Positions 17,099 through 25,878 of a stretch of 60,983 nt of DNA are shown here, piece after piece. Source of the DNA: UBA9619 sp964630665 (lineage in GTDB: Bacteria; Pseudomonadota; Gammaproteobacteria; Arenicellales; UBA868); the NCBI GenBank assembly GCA_964630665.1, contig CAZVVN010000012.1, positions 1 through 60,983 of the forward strand. The letters are read 5' to 3'. Every line of letters begins with the position of its first letter. Within the stretch, counting starts at the first letter, position 1. The notes under the pieces are model-generated. The model was given only the letters and a program-made list of their open reading frames with translations, was not told where the DNA came from and made no database searches. The position numbers and the translations under genes were made by a program.

Positions 17099-19077
17099 TA
17101 CCCGAACTGGGGCTGTTCGCATTGATCGTGGCCCTGTGCGTGGCGCTGATTCAGGGGATCATCCCGCTTGCCGGGGCGGTTGCCAGCAATGCCTCCTGGA
17201 TGACACTCGCGCGACCCGCAGCCTGGGCGCAGTTTGGCCTTGTACTGATCGCATACGGGTGCCTGACAGCTGCATTTCTGGGTAACGATTTCAGTGTCGC
17301 CTATGTCGCACAGAACTCCAACTCCAGACTGCCACTGTTATACAGAATCTCGGGCGTCTGGGGTGCTCACGAAGGCTCATTGCTGCTGTGGGCACTGATT
17401 CTGTCTGTCTGGACCGTTGCTGTCACAATCTTCAGCCGCAGCGTGCCAGATGACATGGTGGCGCGAGTGCTCGGGGTCATGGGTCTGATCAGTCTCGGCT
17501 TCCTCTCCTTTATTCTTTTCACCTCCAGCCCGTTTGAACGCCAGTTTCCGGTTCCCGTGGATGGCCGTGATCTCAACCCGCTGCTACAGGACCCGGGTCT
17601 CGCCATACACCCGCCAATGCTCTACCTGGGCTACGTTGGCTTCTCAGTGAGCTTCGCCTTTGCCATCGCAGCACTGTTGAGTGGGCGGCTCGACACTGCC
17701 TGGGCCCGCTGGTCGCGGCCCTGGGCGGCTATCGCCTGGTCGTTCCTTACCGTGGGGATAGCACTGGGCAGTTGGTGGGCGTACTACGAATTGGGCTGGG
17801 GCGGCTGGTGGTTCTGGGATCCTGTTGAGAACGCCTCGTTCATGCCCTGGCTGGTCGGCACGGCTCTTATTCACTCGCTCGCTGCCACCGAGAAGCGCGG
17901 GGTCTTCAGAGCATGGACGGTACTGCTCGCCATATTCGCGTTCTCATTGTCGCTGCTGGGGACGTTTCTAGTTCGCTCCGGCGTCCTGACTTCGGTGCAT
18001 GCATTTGCATCTGACCCGACCCGCGGTCTTTTTATCCTGATTTTCCTGGGGCTCGTTATTGGCAGCTCGTTGACCTTGTATGCCTGGCGGGCGCCTGCTA
18101 TTAGGAGTGTCGTCGGCCTGCAGCTTCTTTCAAGGGAAGCTGCGCTGCTTCTGAACAACGTGCTTCTGGTGGCCACGACCGGTGCCGTTTTGTTGGGAAC
18201 ACTTTATCCGCTGGTCATTGATGCACTGGGCCTCGGTAAGATCTCGGTAGGGCCTCCCTATTTCAACTCCGTATTCGTGCCCTTGACGGTCCCACTTGGG
18301 GTCTTCATGAGCATTGGCGCACTATTGCGCTGGAAGCAGGACAGCTTTCAGCGCCTGTGGCCGCAACTGCGTATCCTGCTCGTAGCGAGCGCCGTGGGTG
18401 GAGGCATCTGGCCACTGGCGATGAGTCACTATGACCTGTCCGCGGCACTGGCCGCAACACTCGGGGTCTGGATCGTCCTGTCGACCTGTCACAGTCTCTG
18501 GACACGCACGGCAACCGGGCGGCGTTGGCAGAGCCTCAGGAGTGCACCCTCAGGACTGTGGGGCATGGTGCTCGCCCATTGTGGGGTTGGTGTGTTCGTC
18601 ATCGGAGTCGCATTCACATCGATCTATACCGTCGAGAAGGATCTGCGCATGGCCCCCGGCGACAGCTTTCAGATCAACCGTTACAGTTACCGGTTCGAAG
18701 GAGTCAAAAAGCAGACCGGACCCAATTACATGAGCCAGATCGGAACGCTCACTGTGTCACGCGACGGACAGCCGACTGCATTGCTCCGACCCGAGAAAAG
18801 GATCTACCAGATTCAGCGCATGCCGATGACCGAAGCCGGTATTGCAGCTGGGCTATTTGCTGACTTCTATGTTGCGCTTGGCGAGCCGCTGGGCAGCGAT
18901 GGAAGCTGGGCCCTAAGGATCCACTACAAAGCCTATATCCGGTGGATCTGGCTGGGCGCACTGCTGATGGCCGGCGGAGGACTGCTGGCTGCTAGCGACC
19001 GCCGTTACCGTTTGCTGGCCCGCCAGGCAACACTCGCAGGGACCGGCGACGGTGTGCCTGTAGCGGGAAGCAGTTGA
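17095..19077 (+). CDS. ccmF: Cytochrome c heme lyase subunit CcmF
   Basis: 660 residues, about 14 membrane helices, start GTG overlapping the ccmE stop. The WWD signature WWFWDPVENASFMPWL lies near residue 238. The conserved His pairs are in GAHEGSLLLWAL and AIHPPMLYLGY. CcmF holds heme b and ligates heme to CXXCH of apocytochromes together with CcmH. A soluble periplasmic segment lies near 520-600. Its stop codon directly abuts the ccmH ATG, leaving no room for ccmG. Confidence 0.97.
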   Translation: MIPELGLFALIVALCVALIQGIIPLAGAVASNASWMTLARPAAWAQFGLVLIAYGCLTAAFLGNDFSVAYVAQNSNSRLPLLYRISGVWGAHEGSLLLWALILSVWTVAVTIFSRSVPDDMVARVLGVMGLISLGFLSFILFTSSPFERQFPVPVDGRDLNPLLQDPGLAIHPPMLYLGYVGFSVSFAFAIAALLSGRLDTAWARWSRPWAAIAWSFLTVGIALGSWWAYYELGWGGWWFWDPVENASFMPWLVGTALIHSLAATEKRGVFRAWTVLLAIFAFSLSLLGTFLVRSGVLTSVHAFASDPTRGLFILIFLGLVIGSSLTLYAWRAPAIRSVVGLQLLSREAALLLNNVLLVATTGAVLLGTLYPLVIDALGLGKISVGPPYFNSVFVPLTVPLGVFMSIGALLRWKQDSFQRLWPQLRILLVASAVGGGIWPLAMSHYDLSAALAATLGVWIVLSTCHSLWTRTATGRRWQSLRSAPSGLWGMVLAHCGVGVFVIGVAFTSIYTVEKDLRMAPGDSFQINRYSYRFEGVKKQTGPNYMSQIGTLTVSRDGQPTALLRPEKRIYQIQRMPMTEAGIAAGLFADFYVALGEPLGSDGSWALRIHYKAYIRWIWLGALLMAGGGLLAASDRRYRLLARQATLAGTGDGVPVAGSS

Positions 19078-19575
19078 ATGAACGCGGACCCCAACCGGAC
19101 TCGCTGGGTCACCGGCCTTATTGTCTGTACCGCTTTGCTGCTGGGGCCTGCCACGGGCCGTGTTGCTGCCAACATCCAGGCCCTCACCTTCGACTCCGCT
19201 GCACAGGAATCGCGCTACAGAAGCCTCGTTGCCGAACTGCGCTGCCTGGTCTGCCAGAACCAGAATCTGGCTGATTCCAATGCCCCACTGGCGCAGGACC
19301 TGCGCCGAGTGACCTACCAGATGATCCGGTCGGGCAGTACTGATACCGAGATCATCGATTTTATGGTCTCACGTTACGGTGATTTCGTACTTTACCGGCC
19401 ACCGTTAAAGCCCGCTACAGTGTTACTGTGGGCCGGCCCTGCTTTTTTTCTCCTCCTGGGACTGGTCTTTGCAGCCCGGACCCTGCGTTCGAATATCCGG
19501 GCTGCACCGGAGGGTAACGTCGACGGCCAGGCCCGCCTCGAGGCACGTCGACTGCTTGAAGACCACCGCGAGTGA
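19078..19575 (+). CDS. ccmH: Cytochrome c maturation thiol protein CcmH (CycL-like)
   Basis: 165 residues. A signal/anchor helix (about 12-31), then the redox motif LRCLVCQNQNLADSN with the paired Cys, the helical YQMIRSGSTDTEIIDFMVSRYGDFVLY segment, and a C-terminal membrane helix (about 120-140). It keeps apocytochrome CXXCH thiols reduced for heme ligation. It corresponds to the N-terminal half of E. coli CcmH; the TPR half is the separate next gene. Confidence 0.96.
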   Translation: MNADPNRTRWVTGLIVCTALLLGPATGRVAANIQALTFDSAAQESRYRSLVAELRCLVCQNQNLADSNAPLAQDLRRVTYQMIRSGSTDTEIIDFMVSRYGDFVLYRPPLKPATVLLWAGPAFFLLLGLVFAARTLRSNIRAAPEGNVDGQARLEARRLLEDHRE

Positions 19576-20819
19576 TCCTGTTCGTCATCCTCGCTGGGCT
19601 GATACTGCTTGGGGCCCTGTCTCTCGTGATACCGCCGTTGTTCCGTTCGCGCCCGCCCAGCTCGGTCCTGCGGAAGGATCTCAATATCCAGATTGCCCGG
19701 GAGCGCCTGACAGAACTCAAAGTCGAACACACAGCCGGACGGCTCAGCAACACCGGTTTCGATCAAGCCAGGGCCGATTTGGAAGAGGCCCTGCTGGCGG
19801 ACCTGAAAGAACCGGGGGCAGCGCCGACACAGCAGCACCCCAGGCCCCACATCGCCATCATCCTCGCTGCCCTCCTGCCGATCGTCACTTTCACGCTTTA
19901 CCTCAAACTCGGCACGCCGGACATTGTTGTCGATTCCAACCGGGGCCCGCCGCCTGCTGATCCGGCGATAGGTTCCCGCTCAGCCGAGTCATTGCTCTTG
20001 GAAGTTAAAGCCAGGCTCGCCCAGAATCCAAAAGACAGCCGCGGCTGGTCGATCCTGGCACACGCCATGATGAGTCTCGGCAACTACCCCGAAGCGGTCA
20101 CTGCCTACGCCAAGCTGTACGAACTCACCGGTGATGACCCGGACGTACTGGTCCGGTACGCCGATGCCCTGGCCATGGCGGCCGGGGGTGATTTACTCGG
20201 CCGCCCGACTGATCTCATTCAACGAGCCCTGCAGCTCGATCCCTATCAAGCCCAGGGGCTGTGGCTTGCCGGCATGGCGGCCGAGGCCCGAGGCGATCTC
20301 ATCCTGGCACTTGAGTACTGGTACCGTCTGGCGCCCCTGTTAAGTGCGGAACCAGAATCCGCCAAAGAACTGGCCGGACTCATCGATCGCACATCACGGC
20401 TTGCTGTCAGCCAGGGGCTCGTCCTGCCGCAACGCTCTGCCGACGACCAGGATCCGCAGACAGTAACAGCCGGTGTGTCATTGACTGTCATCGTCCAGGC
20501 TGCCAGTGCACTGGCCGGTGAAATTCGTGATTCCGACACCTTGTACGTCTACGCCCGGCCGGTGTCTGGCCCGGCGGTACCGGTCGCCGCGCTACGGCTG
20601 CCGGCCAGCGGTTTCCCGTTAAAGGTCACGCTCGATGACAGCTCTGCCGTAATGCGCGATAAAACTCTGTCGGAGTTCGATACAGTCGTCGTCGGGGCAC
20701 ATATATCGCGGACCGGTGAGGCCCGGAGACAAAGCGGTGATCTGACCGGTGAGAGCGTGACGACTCCGGTCGATTCTGACGGTGCCATAACGCTTCACAT
20801 CACGACACGCGTTCCCTGA
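19572..20819 (+). CDS. ccmI: Cytochrome c maturation protein CcmI (CycH), TPR
   Basis: 415 residues from a GTG overlapping the ccmH stop. Two N-terminal membrane helices (about 2-22 and 95-115) flank a helical loop (RERLTELKVEH). A periplasmic TPR region follows (GWSILAHAMMSLGNYPEAVTAYAKLYEL), and then a C-terminal domain with repeated beta strands (about 290-415) typical of the CcmI apocytochrome chaperone. It ends the ccm run and converges on creatinase ten bases later. Confidence 0.93.
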   Translation: MILFVILAGLILLGALSLVIPPLFRSRPPSSVLRKDLNIQIARERLTELKVEHTAGRLSNTGFDQARADLEEALLADLKEPGAAPTQQHPRPHIAIILAALLPIVTFTLYLKLGTPDIVVDSNRGPPPADPAIGSRSAESLLLEVKARLAQNPKDSRGWSILAHAMMSLGNYPEAVTAYAKLYELTGDDPDVLVRYADALAMAAGGDLLGRPTDLIQRALQLDPYQAQGLWLAGMAAEARGDLILALEYWYRLAPLLSAEPESAKELAGLIDRTSRLAVSQGLVLPQRSADDQDPQTVTAGVSLTVIVQAASALAGEIRDSDTLYVYARPVSGPAVPVAALRLPASGFPLKVTLDDSSAVMRDKTLSEFDTVVVGAHISRTGEARRQSGDLTGESVTTPVDSDGAITLHITTRVP

Positions 20820-20829
20820 TACAGCCCCC

Positions 20830-22041
20830 CTAGTGGATGATGTTGTGTTCTGGACCGAACGGAAATCCAGTCAGGTTGTCTGCACCTTCCCGAGTCACAA
20901 CCAGGATATCGTGCTCTCGATAACCGCCGGCACCCGGCCGACCTTCGGGAATCATGATCATCGGCTCCATCGAAACCACCATCTGCGGTTCGAGAACGGT
21001 TTCTACATCCTCCCGCAGCTCAAGACCTGCCTCGCGACCGTAGTAGTGCGACAGCGTACCGAAGGAATGCCCGTAACCGAAAGTGCGGTAGGCCAACAGG
21101 CCGTGAGTGCGGTAGATCTCGTTTAGTTCGGCCGCCACGTCGCAACAGCGGACTCCGGGACTGATCAGCTCCAGTCCTCGGCGGTGGACTTGAACGTTGA
21201 CCTCCCACAGTGCCAGGGCTCGTTCACTGCAATAAGCCAGGAATAGTGTCCGTTCAAGCGCCTGGTAGTAGCCCGAGATCATTGCAAACGTATTCAGGCT
21301 CAGGATCTCACCGCGCTGGATCTTGCGAGTGGTCAACGGATTGTGGGCACCATCTGTATTGATGCCGGACTGCAGCCAGGTCCAGGTGTCCATCAGTTCA
21401 GTGTGCGGGAAAGTGCGGGCGATCTCCCGGATCATGGTCCGGTTTGCGTGCAGCGCCACTTCGTATTCCGGAACCCCCTCCGCGATCGCCTCCAAAGCAC
21501 TCACGCCGCCCAGGTCACAAATCCTGGCGCCCGCCTTTATCAGTCCAATCTCTTCTTTTGACTTGCGCATGCGCATCTGCATTGCCGGCTGCGAAACATC
21601 CACCAGCTCCCGCCCGGGTAGGGCTAATTCAAGCTTCTCCTGGTTCTGTACGGTCAGGTGGTCAAGTTCCACACCGACGGTCATCGCTTTTCCTACCAAC
21701 TGCTTTACGGCAACAAAAAAATTATCCTTGTGCCAATCGGTGTAGACCAGGTTGTCCTGCCCGTACGTTTGGCGCCAAGGCTGACCGCCGTCGATATTTG
21801 CGCTGATGGTCGTTGATCGACTCTCTGTCACCACCAGCGCGTAATTCCGGCCGAATGCCGTGTAGACAAAATCGGCGAAATAGTTGATACAGTGCATAGA
21901 AGTCAGCACGGCAACCTCAATTCCGCTGTTGGCCATATGCACGCGCAGCATGGCGACTCGCCGGGCCATCTCTTCGCTGGAAAAGGTGGGCTCAGGGGGC
22001 GCGCCGTTTTTGATAGTCAGTGTTCTGAGACGTTCTGTCAT
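20830..22041 (-). CDS. Creatinase (creatine amidinohydrolase), M24-fold
   Basis: 403 residues, the length of Pseudomonas creatinase. From memory of that enzyme, long blocks match closely, including SANIDGGQPWRRT-like, ELMDTWTW-QSGINTDGAHNP and YGHSFGTLSHYYGREAGLEL. The catalytic His (H232 in Pseudomonas) is His233 in NTDGAHNP. The guanidinium-binding glutamates fall in ALERTLFL and VSMEPMIM. The family hydrolyses creatine to sarcosine and urea without metal, despite its pita-bread fold. It is the second gene of a leftward pair with the BtpA-PRT fusion. A related guanidino substrate remains possible. Confidence 0.85.
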   Translation of the reverse strand: MTERLRTLTIKNGAPPEPTFSSEEMARRVAMLRVHMANSGIEVAVLTSMHCINYFADFVYTAFGRNYALVVTESRSTTISANIDGGQPWRQTYGQDNLVYTDWHKDNFFVAVKQLVGKAMTVGVELDHLTVQNQEKLELALPGRELVDVSQPAMQMRMRKSKEEIGLIKAGARICDLGGVSALEAIAEGVPEYEVALHANRTMIREIARTFPHTELMDTWTWLQSGINTDGAHNPLTTRKIQRGEILSLNTFAMISGYYQALERTLFLAYCSERALALWEVNVQVHRRGLELISPGVRCCDVAAELNEIYRTHGLLAYRTFGYGHSFGTLSHYYGREAGLELREDVETVLEPQMVVSMEPMIMIPEGRPGAGGYREHDILVVTREGADNLTGFPFGPEHNIIH

Positions 22042-22148
22042 AGCGAATCACTACCCAACTGAACCCGGCCTGTTTCTGGCATTAACACTTCTGGTCTCTA
22101 ACCTGATCCTGGTTCAGTACCGCCACCATCTATTAACAGTCTTTTTAC

Positions 22149-23528
22149 TTATCCGAGTGTGTCGGCCAGAACCCGATCCCAGTCGAAATCATCGAAGAAT
22201 GCCATGTGCTTGGCGTTACATTGTGCCTGGAAATCGGAACCGGGTAGAACACTGGCCACGCAACGGTATTTCTCCTGTAAAGCCTTCGTTTCAGGTGTCT
22301 CTTCTATACAGATAGTTGCGATGCCCGCAATGACACCACCCTGGCGTTCAATCAACTCAATCGCGGCTCCGATAGTCCCACCGGTCTCGACCCACTGATC
22401 GACCAACAGAACTCTTGTCCCAGGTCGACAGGCCGGCACGCGCAACTCCATCGATTGAGGTCGTTGGGTGTAATTGACAAATTCCACCTCGTCGGTCGGC
22501 ACGGGCAGCTTTCCCGCTTTCCTGATCGTCAACAAGCCGGTACCCAGGCGAACAGCCAACGCCGCGCCGAGCACATAACCTGCCGCGTCCACACCAGCAA
22601 CCACATCGATCCGTTCTGATCGAAACGGCGCCAGCAAATCATCGACCATCGCGCTGAAGGCCCGGGCTTTGATGTAAGCTGATGACGGATCGAGCCATGC
22701 AAACGTATCGCCCTTGAGCGTGGGCGCCATGAAGCGAAGATACCAGCGCTCATCACCTTCTGTTCCGGTCACTGCAGGACTCTCCCCTACAACGTGCGAC
22801 TGACGGCAGTTGTCCAGCAACCGCGTCAACCGGCCTTGGTCAATTTCGTAGAAATCACCTGGCCGATTGATGCCGGTGGCAACTAGAATCGCATCGACCT
22901 CGCGAGCGTAGTCGCCGACATTCTCCGGTGTTATCCCCGAGGCGATCGCCAGGGGCCGCTGGGCGACCCCGGTTCGAAATTTGGCTATCTTGCTGAGACC
23001 CGCAGTCTGACCGGTAGCAGGACCAGAGGTCGTGACCACATCCATCCAGCGTGCTGCTTCCGACGCGGCTTGGACGTAATGGGCCGGATCCACGGCGCGT
23101 TGCTTCTTGAACGCGGTACCGCCGAAATAAAGCCCCGTCCAACCGCTGTCAGATCTGGCGGCCGCGATCTCCTCGACTTCTGACGCGTCATCCGTCCGTT
23201 CCTCAATCCGTGCGTCATCAGCCCAGTAGGCATCGATCACCACCCCACGCTGCTCCATCTCACCCAGCACAGGAAAAGCATCCCAGCCTGTCACGCCCAG
23301 GAAATTAACTCCCATCCAGACCGAGGGAAACGCTTGTCGGCACTCCTCCAGCAATGGAATGAAGTTCGGCACATCGAAATCATGATTGATGAGAAACACA
23401 CCCTGAGCGCCGCAGCGCACCGCCAACTCGATATTTCGGCTGACCTGGGCGCGGTTCTGGACATGGACGACTGGCAACACGGCAGGGCCGGGCACCTTGA
23501 ACTGTTTATGAAATTCAATACGGTTCAC
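22149..23528 (-). CDS. BtpA-like TIM barrel fused to an adenine-type phosphoribosyltransferase
   Basis: 459 residues. The first 250 or so follow the BtpA/SgcQ barrel pattern: VRCGAQGVFLINHD near strand 2, GVNFLGVTGWDAF, VVTTSGPATGQTAGL, ASGITPENV and LVATGIN. From about 270 an APRT-like type I PRT domain follows: VVAGVDAAGYVLGAALA, IRKAGKLP and the PRPP loop VLLVDQWVETGGT (residues 373-385), where the usual second acidic residue is Gln378. It should transfer phosphoribose between PRPP and a base-like compound. The barrel's role is unknown. GTG start with AGGA eight bases upstream. It is divergent from lysR. Confidence 0.8.
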   Translation of the reverse strand: MNRIEFHKQFKVPGPAVLPVVHVQNRAQVSRNIELAVRCGAQGVFLINHDFDVPNFIPLLEECRQAFPSVWMGVNFLGVTGWDAFPVLGEMEQRGVVIDAYWADDARIEERTDDASEVEEIAAARSDSGWTGLYFGGTAFKKQRAVDPAHYVQAASEAARWMDVVTTSGPATGQTAGLSKIAKFRTGVAQRPLAIASGITPENVGDYAREVDAILVATGINRPGDFYEIDQGRLTRLLDNCRQSHVVGESPAVTGTEGDERWYLRFMAPTLKGDTFAWLDPSSAYIKARAFSAMVDDLLAPFRSERIDVVAGVDAAGYVLGAALAVRLGTGLLTIRKAGKLPVPTDEVEFVNYTQRPQSMELRVPACRPGTRVLLVDQWVETGGTIGAAIELIERQGGVIAGIATICIEETPETKALQEKYRCVASVLPGSDFQAQCNAKHMAFFDDFDWDRVLADTLG

Positions 23529-23599
23529 GGACTTGTCCTGGCTGAGATGCTAGATTAATATAACTGATTTTATCAAATTAATATTAGTTTTACCTATAA
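23529..23599. promoter_or_regulatory. Divergent promoter/operator of the creatinase locus
   Basis: A 71-base, AT-rich gap separates the leftward BtpA-PRT gene from the rightward lysR gene. The octamer ATTAATAT occurs at 23554-23561 and again at 23577-23584, 23 bases apart, about two helical turns. This suits paired LysR-dimer contacts or overlapping promoters. No clear Shine-Dalgarno precedes the lysR ATG. Confidence 0.5.
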
Positions 23600-24502
23600 A
23601 TGAAAGCGCTGGATATTCCCACCGATCTGCTCCGGACGCTGGTCACGGTCATTGACTGCCAGAGTTACACCCGCGCGGCCAAAGTACTCGGCTGCTCCCA
23701 GCCGACAATCAGCCTGCACATGCAGCGACTGCAACGCCATGCCGAGGGCAAACTGATGCTCAGGCAGCGAAAACCGGTTGAACTGACCCCGCTCGGGACA
23801 CAACTGGCCGGTTATGCGCGCCAGATACTCGCTTTGCACGGAGAATTGGCCTATCTCACAGGCGAGAACGCTGGATCGCAGACCGTACGGGTAGGCCTGC
23901 CGACGGACTATGCGACTGCGGCACTGCAGTCCGGCTTGATGGCGCTTTGCAGAACACATCCCGAACTCAGCCTGGAGTATCGTTGTGCGCTCAGTCAGTC
24001 AATCACCCTGGACTTTGAGTCAGGTGACCTCGATATCGTAGTGGCCATCGACCAGGGCAACCTGCCGCCGCATGGCAGCCAAACCTGGACCGTACAACCC
24101 CTGTGGGTCACGGGCCGGTCATTCAAGCTGTCAAGCGGGCGCTCTGTGCCACTGATCGCACACCCGGAAGGCTGTGAATATCGACTCCGGATGACTGAAG
24201 TCCTGGATGCGGCCGACCTCCCTTGGCACGTGATCTATGAGAGTCCCTTTATACAGGGATTGCAAGACGCAGTGGAAAGCGGGCTCGGGATTTCGGCCCT
24301 GACACTGCCTACCTTAACCAAACAGATGAAAGAATTACGCCAGGATGCTGATTTTGCACCGATGCGTCCCATCACAGTGGGCATCTTCTCGCGCAACACA
24401 CCTGCCAGGCCAGAAGTTTCACTGGTACTGAACCATCTTCAACAGGCTTTTAAAGCGACCAAGGCACCAGCAAGCTTGAATCAACCGAGCAACCCCAAGT
24501 AA
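23600..24502 (+). CDS. LysR-family transcriptional regulator
   Basis: 300 residues. The N-terminal winged helix (about 4-63) shows the LysR pattern: LLRTLVTVIDCQSYTRAAKVLGCSQPTISLHMQRLQ. The periplasmic-binding-like effector domain follows (VRVGLPTDYATAAL, DLDIVVAIDQ). Placed between a divergent enzyme pair and the transporter operon, it probably controls both in response to the imported compound. A divergent LysR normally also autoregulates. The ABC transporter genes start 56 bases downstream on the same strand. Confidence 0.92.
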   Translation: MKALDIPTDLLRTLVTVIDCQSYTRAAKVLGCSQPTISLHMQRLQRHAEGKLMLRQRKPVELTPLGTQLAGYARQILALHGELAYLTGENAGSQTVRVGLPTDYATAALQSGLMALCRTHPELSLEYRCALSQSITLDFESGDLDIVVAIDQGNLPPHGSQTWTVQPLWVTGRSFKLSSGRSVPLIAHPEGCEYRLRMTEVLDAADLPWHVIYESPFIQGLQDAVESGLGISALTLPTLTKQMKELRQDADFAPMRPITVGIFSRNTPARPEVSLVLNHLQQAFKATKAPASLNQPSNPK

Positions 24503-24558
24503 ATTCACCCCTAGCCTATAACAAGTGAACAGACCATTTCCATAAGGAGGAACCACCA

Positions 24559-25725
24559 ATGAGTGAAAAGAAACGCACCCCTGCCAAGACAACGTCTGCG
24601 ACGGATCTCTCGAGACGAAAAATTTTGCAAGGAGCCGGTGTGGCTTCGACAGCAACCGCACTGGGCATACCCCTGATACTGGTCCCGCCGCGTGCCCAGG
24701 CTGCCACCGAGCTTAATATGATTGCCTGGTACGGCCACGGGGAACCGGATATGGTTGAAGAGTTCGAAGCCAAGCACAATGTCAAGATCAAGGCCAAGTA
24801 CTACGCCGGAGGCGACAATATGCTGGACCTGATTTCACAATCCCCCCCCGGCACATATGACATCATTCTTTCGGATGCCGAGTTCGTACAACTGCTCAAC
24901 GAGGCCGGCTACATTGAAAAGATGGACCCGAACGAGTACAACATGCACGACCTTTACGACGAGTTCACGCATTTCCCAGGACATTGGAACGGCGGCGACC
25001 TTTATTCGGTAATCGTCAGATTTGGTTTCCTTGGCGTATCGTTCAACACGGATATTGTCAGCCATGAAGAAGCCATGGACTATAACGTTCTGTGGGAACC
25101 CAAGCTGACAGGCAAAGTCGGTCACTTTGACTGGCATCTGCCAAACCTTGGCTGCCTCAGCCTTCGTGATGGAAACAACAATCCGTCACCCTTTGATATC
25201 GATGACGCGCAGTGGAAGAAACTCCAGGAGACGACGTTGTCACTGAAGCCCCAGGTCGGAGGTTATTTCGACTATGGCGGGACATTCTCTTCTCTTAGAA
25301 GCGGCGAGATTCATGCGATGTGCGGCATTGGCGACTGGATCACCGGAGTGGTACGCAAGGATGGATCACCGGTCGATTCGGTTGTCCCCAAACAGGGTGG
25401 AATCCAATGGACTGAGTCGTACTCGATCGGCAAGGGCTCCAAGAAGCAGGATCTGGTCAAGGATTTCATCCGTTACATGACATCCGGACCGGGCCAGGTT
25501 CGATCCGCAGGAATGGAAGCCTACCCGGCAATGTCACCTTACAAGGCCGGCTGGAAATCACTCAACGAAGCCAATCCGGCCGAAGCAAAGCGCCAACGGA
25601 TGGTCTTCGATGGTCCAAACTGCCTAGACGACATCCGAGACGGTCGGATCCATTTCAGGGGAGTTCCCGTGCAGCAGTCCCTGGAAGAATGGAATGAATT
25701 CTGGTCGGAATATAAAAACGCCTGA
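24559..25725 (+). CDS. ABC importer substrate-binding protein, PotD/PotF-like, Tat-exported
   Basis: 388 residues, start fixed by AAGGAGG eight bases upstream. The N-terminus has a twin-Arg signal (LSRRKILQGAGV) and a cleavage region RAQAA near residue 48. The mature protein has the spermidine/putrescine-binding protein fold pattern (NMIAWYGHGEPDMVEEFEAKHN). The first binding-pocket Trp-Thr pair of PotD is replaced by Tyr-Gly, so the ligand may not be a polyamine. A strong hairpin follows, probably giving more binding protein than permease. Confidence 0.88.
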   Translation: MSEKKRTPAKTTSATDLSRRKILQGAGVASTATALGIPLILVPPRAQAATELNMIAWYGHGEPDMVEEFEAKHNVKIKAKYYAGGDNMLDLISQSPPGTYDIILSDAEFVQLLNEAGYIEKMDPNEYNMHDLYDEFTHFPGHWNGGDLYSVIVRFGFLGVSFNTDIVSHEEAMDYNVLWEPKLTGKVGHFDWHLPNLGCLSLRDGNNNPSPFDIDDAQWKKLQETTLSLKPQVGGYFDYGGTFSSLRSGEIHAMCGIGDWITGVVRKDGSPVDSVVPKQGGIQWTESYSIGKGSKKQDLVKDFIRYMTSGPGQVRSAGMEAYPAMSPYKAGWKSLNEANPAEAKRQRMVFDGPNCLDDIRDGRIHFRGVPVQQSLEEWNEFWSEYKNA

Positions 25726-25737
25726 GCGGCGATGACG

Positions 25738-25769
25738 AACGGGCCGGCCAACACCGGCCCGTTTTCTTT
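25738..25769 (+). terminator. Intrinsic terminator/attenuator after the binding protein
   Basis: A ten-base perfect stem (AACGGGCCGG against CCGGCCCGTT) closes a six-base loop and is followed by TTCTTT. It lies 12 bases after the stop and 110 bases before the permease start, the usual place for a partial terminator that sets binding-protein excess. Confidence 0.75.
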
Positions 25770-25878
25770 CCCCGCCCTGCAGGCGACACGCTCGGCAGGC
25801 GATCTGTAGACAGACCAGCCGGGCGGGCGCTGAGCGAATCGCGACCGACGTCCTCAGCGCTCTACATCCTAAAGCACT

